From contig CP141149.1 in assembly GCA_035235625.1 (NCBI GenBank), positions 32,047,753 to 32,111,752 of the forward strand: a stretch of 64,000 nucleotides of DNA, read 5' to 3'. Source of the stretch: Saururus chinensis (Eukaryota; Streptophyta; Magnoliopsida; Piperales; Saururaceae). A model generated the notes under the pieces. It saw nothing but the letters and a program-made list of their open reading frames with translations, was not told where the DNA came from and did no database searches. The position numbers and the translations under genes are program-made. Shown here one piece after another: positions 59,366-64,000 of the stretch (within the stretch, counting starts at the first letter, position 1; the number at the start of each line of letters is the position of its first letter).

Positions 59366-60012
59366 CGAGCTACTCAAAGAAAAATGTACCCTATTTAAAT
59401 ATACAATACTCTGTTAATATGAACTCGAGCTCATACAGTCAACATCGCAGGCGATCGGATATGCCTATGCATGTTAGTTAAGGGGGCAGGCCTTCGAGTG
59501 ACATGCACCGTTGGCTTGCAATGCTCCTAAACCAGGCTTAAGTTAACTTTTCCATATACAAATGTATCGTTTGAAGGTTTACTCACAAACAACCTTGTCC
59601 ACGTTCATCATCACACAACTTATATAATGGTGTTAAGTGTAAATATTGAGTTTTCCAAAAGTAATACAGGCCATTTGGAGGGAACCTTAGGTTATTTATA
59701 TTATGTAGTCTTTATCTATTGAGAGGGGTGTGTGCGCTTTTAAATGGAGGAGCTTGTTGTAGGCAAGAACTTGAATCTGATTTTTTAGTGCTTCACGGAC
59801 GAGCTTTTGAGGCTTCTGACTTCTAGGAAGTCCTCCTCGGACGTACGTGTTTAATAAATTTTCTAACAAAAACATTCTGCACAAGCAGCATATTGTAAAG
59901 GAGCCCGAAGCTGAAGCTGTTCGGGCTTCAGGTTCAGCTTCGACTTATGAAGAACTGATGCTATCTTGCTAACGCGAGCTCCCAGATATCCTCAGCTTTC
60001 ACATCTTTTTTA
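59366..60012. other. Intergenic DNA, nothing recognised
   Basis: No gene or bounded element seen. Confidence 0.4.
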
Positions 60013-60211
60013 TTCTTTCCCTCTTAAATTAATAGCTCTACTTGACAAAAAAAATATTTTATACTAATAATTTTATTTTATTAAATTTAAGTAGTTAAAT
60101 ACTTAAAAAAGAATATCATAATCTTATTTTTCCTTCTTTTATATGTGAATCTTACTATTTAATAAAAATTATTATTTTTCAAATATAACTATTAATATAA
60201 AACGGAATGAG
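60013..60211. mobile_element. Stowaway-like MITE (~199 bp)
   Basis: Left end TTCTTTCCCTCTTAAATTAA and inverted right end CTCATTCCGTTTTATATTAA continue as inverted repeats (ATAGCTCTACTTGAC / ATAGTTATATTTGAA). TA flanks both sides (60011-60012, 60212-60213). The same family supplies the partial element at 63832. Confidence 0.65.
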
Positions 60212-60681
60212 TAAATTTTTTTCTGCTAAAAAGGCGTTATAATCCAGACTACACCTTCGTGCAGCCACTAGAAGATGTTAAGACTGATGCTTGATGGGCA
60301 CAGGGCGAAGCCATGTTTTCCAAACCCTTTGAACTTCATATGCAATTAATTTACTACAACTTACTCCCCATTTGCCAGTCACCTCATAACCAGTCCCACT
60401 CCTCTCCAGTGTTGACAGAGTTAAGAGATGTAGCCGAAATCTTGGCCAACTTTCATATTACCACAAAATTCTTAGCCGAGTATACAAGACCTTGACTTCC
60501 ATGCGCTTGCATTTAAAGTTCCCATGCATGAGGCCACTACCAACTGCCAGAAAAAGATTCAACTGAACACGAGATGTCAATGATTGAAAATAAAGTGAAA
60601 CGAGTGACCAAGCATTGCTTAATTTCTCACTTGTCTATGTCAACCAGAAAATTAAGGTCCGGCCGGCATTCCATCTTCAAC

Positions 60682-60688
60682 TATAAAT
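60682..60688 (+). promoter_or_regulatory. TATA box of the small three-exon gene
   Basis: CTATAAATGA, 120 bp upstream of the ATG at 60803, a normal plant distance with a ~90-bp leader. Confidence 0.5.
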
Positions 60689-60802
60689 GATGGTCGAGGG
60701 CGGCCGGCAACCACAAATAGTGTGCTTCAACTTCGTGACCGTTTTCCCATCCTAATCCACCTCTTCTGCTTCCCCGGCCTGTACTTCTCGGATTGCTTTA
60801 AT

Positions 60803-61619
60803 ATGGATCGATTGTGTTGTTCAATCGAAATGGAGCCTAGAACATTGAACGAAGGAGCACTACATAACGCCAGGGTAATTTTCTTGTATATAATTATTTT
60901 ATTTTTACATATCTCCAAAAAATTTAAGCATATTTACTTTAGTATGTTTAAAATTTACAGCTATTATACCAAGAGGGTTTTTCCTAAGTAGCTAGCTGGT
61001 GAAAGAGTAGCATGCCATTCAATAAAGTTGTCACTTACCATGGCTGAATTTCCATTGCAGGAAGCAGCAGTAAACGTAGTCCAAAAAGTGCCGGATGAAG
61101 CCTCTCATATTTTCACAGAGGTTTATTTTTATCAAATGAACTTTTTCTTTGCAAGTACAAAGTTGAAATTTATAGCTAGTTTGTAAAAAGGGTCACTATT
61201 AGTTTTTTACCTGAATTTTCACCACCATGTTGTTTTCTAACTCTAAAATATACCAATGCCTAACAATAAAAAAGATAGAACATAGAAAACCCAAGCAAAG
61301 GACTTTAAAGCCAGCTAAACCTCACTGCCAATAAAATATACAACCAACATTCCTTTTAAATGAAACCAACTTCTAATTCCTCCTTCCTTTGTGAAAATGT
61401 GCTACCTTCCTCTTTATTCTGCAGGGGATGAAACCGATTCTCACAATCAACAGGATAGAAAAGGAGATAGAAGTAAGAGGCCACATTCATGAGCTAGTCG
61501 AAGCTAAAGAAACAATTGACACCATAAAGCGATCATGGGATTGTGCATGCACTTCCACGAAGATAGAAGAATCACCAGGCAAAACTAAGATTACAGAGCC
61601 ACTTACAGCACCTTTTTGA
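60803..61619 (+). CDS. Small protein of unknown function (3 exons, 108 aa)
   Basis: Exons 60803-60874, 61061-61120 and 61425-61619, all phase 0 with GT-AG borders; the frame is closed by TGA. The start is the first ATG in frame (MDRLCCSIEMEPRTLNEGAL). Exon 2 reads EAAVNVVQKVPDEASHIFTE. Exon 3 is helical and charged (NRIEKEIEVRGHIHELVEAK) and ends PLTAPF. No signal peptide or membrane segment. I do not recognise the family. Support comes from three clean exons, a TATA box and absence of stops. Its stop lies 197 bp from the stop of the convergent peptidyl-tRNA hydrolase gene, so the 3' UTRs probably overlap. Confidence 0.65.
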
Positions 61620-61816
61620 AGAGCAACAATGGAGCAAAGGCTACAATAAAGGGCGAAAAGACCTGTACATAAAATAAACAGAGCCTTGTACTATGAATGT
61701 GATGAAAACATTTCTCTTAATAATATCAATCACACAAGAAACAAATAATATCAATAAACCTATCGACCGGATGCAGCTTACTACAACCATGCCCTCTTGT
61801 TGTGCCAGCATAACCA

Positions 61817-63471
61817 TCAAAGAAGACGCATTTTTCCTGTCACTGAATCCACCAATTCCTTTCTACCTGCTTGATGGCAGACAAAATGAGACTAGCATTA
61901 CTCACAGGAAAAAACATATAAATGGCATGGAATTAAAAAATTCAAACCTGGTCCTATGGCAAGGACTGTCTTTGACCCAGCCAAAACCTGCAGTTACCAT
62001 GCCCATCATGTACAAGAAAGAAATTAAAAATTAAAATGATAAATTTGAGAGATAAAGATACCATTTACCTATATATCATTATCAATTCATCAAGAACACA
62101 TAAGATATTTTCTAACCATTGGTATATAGAATCCTTATGACACATAGTATGAACATAAAGGCAATATTGTTTTTACACCTACATAGGTACCGAAAGTGCA
62201 AACAGATGTATATAAATGGGAAAATAATAAATTAACGGGGGAGTGAATAGCGACAAACCGATTATGAAAGGAACAGAGGATAAAAGCAGATGCATATCCT
62301 AAGTGTCTTTTTTACTTTTACTTTTTTTTGGTACTTCATTTTGTTTATTTCTCTCATGAGGAAAAACTATCAATGGTCAAAATGAGGATGCTTATTTGGT
62401 ACTTTCTAGCCTTCTGATACAGTGACCAAGAAACTGATTCTTTTATTGGGAAAAACAGTTATCGTAATTTGCTAAAAGTCCAAAACACACTGCCATATAA
62501 ACTTAACACTAAAACAGCCTTCACAAATCACACATTATATATAATTGAAAAAAGATGTTGCATAAGCCTAGCCATTCGTTTTTAAGACATTGGTCCCTTC
62601 AAGAAGGACCCAGGTTCAAAACTGAGATGTTAAAACAAAGATCAATCTCTAGATTAAAGGAACTGTGAGTACAAATAGAAATCTTAGATATGCCAATAAA
62701 GTAAAATCACCTGTGTTCTCCCAGCATCAGCAACAACAAAAGTTGGAAGACCAATGCTTTCTGCTGCATTTCTCAACTTATTCCTGAGAGAATCAATAAA
62801 ACTTTAACTGGAAAATCTAAATACTTTCTGAACATAGCACCAAAGTGCACTCACATTTCCTGCATATTTTTGCATGCAACAACTATTTTGGGTTGGCCAC
62901 ATTGCTCCCATTGTCTCAAAAGGTATTGTTGGCTGCAAGAATATTAAAAATTAAAGAATGTTCGATCTCATCATTGTAGACAATCTCAATTACAAATAGG
63001 TGCAGTGCAATGTATGCAATATACTCATCTAATCACACTTGTTCCTCTTTATGCGCTAAAATGATTTGAAGTCCGTCTACACTTACCCAAGTAAAATGAG
63101 TAGATTGAAAATTAGCCATAGAACACATGATGTGACAGAAATGCACATGCAGTAATCCATACCTTTTTATCAACTCAGCATACAAGCCAGATGCTGCATC
63201 TGCCATTTCATAAAAGTAAAATAGAAGATTTCATTTAGGGTCGTCATGCATTTGAGTGCAAAAATTAAATGGGGTAAAAGTAAGTCTTGCTGCAGATATA
63301 ATAGCCGAGTAAATTTGAAGACAATATGCAAGAAGTAACTGATACAAATGAAATGGCATTGGAACGGAAATAAATGTCAGCCAACATCTACACATCAAGT
63401 GATAACTTACGAGCACATTGAGATGCAATCTTCCCAGTTCCCATTTTTAGGTCTTGTCTAACAACCAAAAC
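61817..63471 (-). CDS. Peptidyl-tRNA hydrolase II (PTH2) family protein, 5' end not found
   Basis: Exons: 63471-63411, 63199-63163, 62932-62855, 62783-62711, 61987-61948, 61866-61817. All are GT-AG and in frame, giving 112 aa plus stop. The sequence runs VLVVRQDLKMGTGKIASQCA, HAASGLYAELIK, LRQWEQCGQPKIVVACKN, NAAESIGLPTFVVADAGRTQ, VLAGSKTVLAIGPG and DSVTGKMRLL. The MGTGKIASQCAHA and DAGRTQ motifs are the PTH2 active-site hallmarks. The enzyme cleaves peptidyl-tRNA released from stalled ribosomes and recycles the tRNA. This is almost the whole catalytic domain; only its first strand and any N-terminal extension are missing. They should be in an exon upstream of 63480, probably beyond the right edge. 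Confidence 0.9.
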
Positions 63472-63831
63472 CTGAAATTGGAAGTTATCCGTCCGGCCAT
63501 TTAAGGATTAGATATAATAAGGGTGGCAACAATGTTCTGCATGCAGATTACAAAACTAGGGGACAAGGCTTCTCAGTGACCAAAGACACGAACCAATCTT
63601 TTCTCTACCAACTTGTCATTTCGAGTCTAAGATTAAAAAACAGAAAGAAAAAAACCAGACACGGTCATCTGTAATTTACTTCTACAAACAAATCAATCGT
63701 CTCGAACAGTAAGAAATAAATTTGCTTTAAAAGTTTAGCAAAAAAATCTAAAAAAATTATGAGCATGGCGCCATAGTTTAACGTACACATTAGAAAACAA
63801 TAATGTCCAAATCATTATAATAAGAAAATAC
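63472..63831. other. Probable 5' intron of the PTH2 gene
   Basis: Begins after the acceptor at 63472-63474 (minus). No convincing upstream exon is visible, so this is probably intron to the edge of the window. Confidence 0.45.
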
Positions 63832-64000
63832 TACCTCCCTCCTATATTAATAGCTACATTTGGAAAGAGAGTAGTTTTCATCCGCTACATTTGGAAAAAT
63901 AGTATTTTTTATAGAATGGCTTATGATACGTTTTTTTAAGTACCCAGACACTTAAATTGAATAAAATGGAGCTATTAATATGAAAGAAACTTTTTTTGTT
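63832..64000. mobile_element. Stowaway-like MITE, truncated by the window edge
   Basis: Left end TACCTCCCTCCTATATTAAT followed by AGCTACATTTGG matches the ends of 60013-60211. An internal second copy of GCTACATTTGGAAA follows at about 63880. An inverted GGAGCTATTAATATG near 63968 may be the start of the right end. Confidence 0.55.

Overview
This window is nuclear DNA of a flowering plant. It holds spliced genes with GT-AG (and two GC-AG) introns, a plant golgin-84 homologue, a SAWADEE-domain protein, a plant UDP-glycosyltransferase, a eukaryotic tRNA-Lys, nested LTR retrotransposons, and MITEs of the Stowaway and hAT types. The Stowaway-like ends (CTCCCTCC type) are common in monocots, but the coding DNA is not GC-rich as in grasses. 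I cannot name the species.

Layout. Positions 1-17.8 kb are almost entirely transposable-element and repeat DNA. A minus-strand Ty3/gypsy pol remnant (RT, RNase H, integrase) spans about 1691-12239. It is split by two solo LTRs of one roughly 3.1-kb LTR family (1803-4913 and 5496-10932). The second of these is itself interrupted by a different solo LTR (7915-9447). The gypsy remnant is bounded on both sides by the same 219-bp direct repeat. A further 3.4-kb LTR-like element (12883-16326, TSD GCTTT) sits in a tandem repeat, followed by 222-bp tandem repeats broken by a foldback MITE and a long (TA)n tract.

Positions 18.2-34.7 kb hold two complete, convergent genes: an SHH1-type homeodomain/SAWADEE protein (plus strand, 9 coding exons, 249 aa) and golgin candidate 1/golgin-84 (minus strand, 21 coding exons, 706 aa, with a LINE fragment in intron 7). 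A tRNA-Lys(CTT) gene lies just upstream of golgin, with a decayed partial copy about 110 bp further on. A complete but dead Ty1/copia element (37125-42852, TSD GTTTA) sits exactly at a splice-acceptor-like junction in front of a short unidentified terminal exon.

Positions 43-64 kb are gene-sparse. They contain a single-exon DUF761 gene (48797-49456, minus), a single-exon UGT94-like glycosyltransferase (54981-56345, minus), an NFD6-like small organellar protein (58244-58614, minus, GC-AG intron), an unrecognised three-exon 108-aa protein (60803-61619, plus), and the 3' part of a peptidyl-tRNA hydrolase II gene (61817-63471, minus) that probably runs off the right edge. Several well-bounded MITEs lie between them.

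The genes look like independent housekeeping or specialised loci and not a cluster. Themes they represent are RNA-directed DNA methylation (SHH1), Golgi structure (golgin-84), translation (tRNA-Lys, PTH2), organelle function (NFD6) and glycosylation (UGT). I found no convincing new molecular system. The most unusual structures are the nested LTR locus with its paired palindromic motifs and expanding minisatellite, the 219-bp direct repeats around the gypsy fragment, and the copia element at a splice junction.
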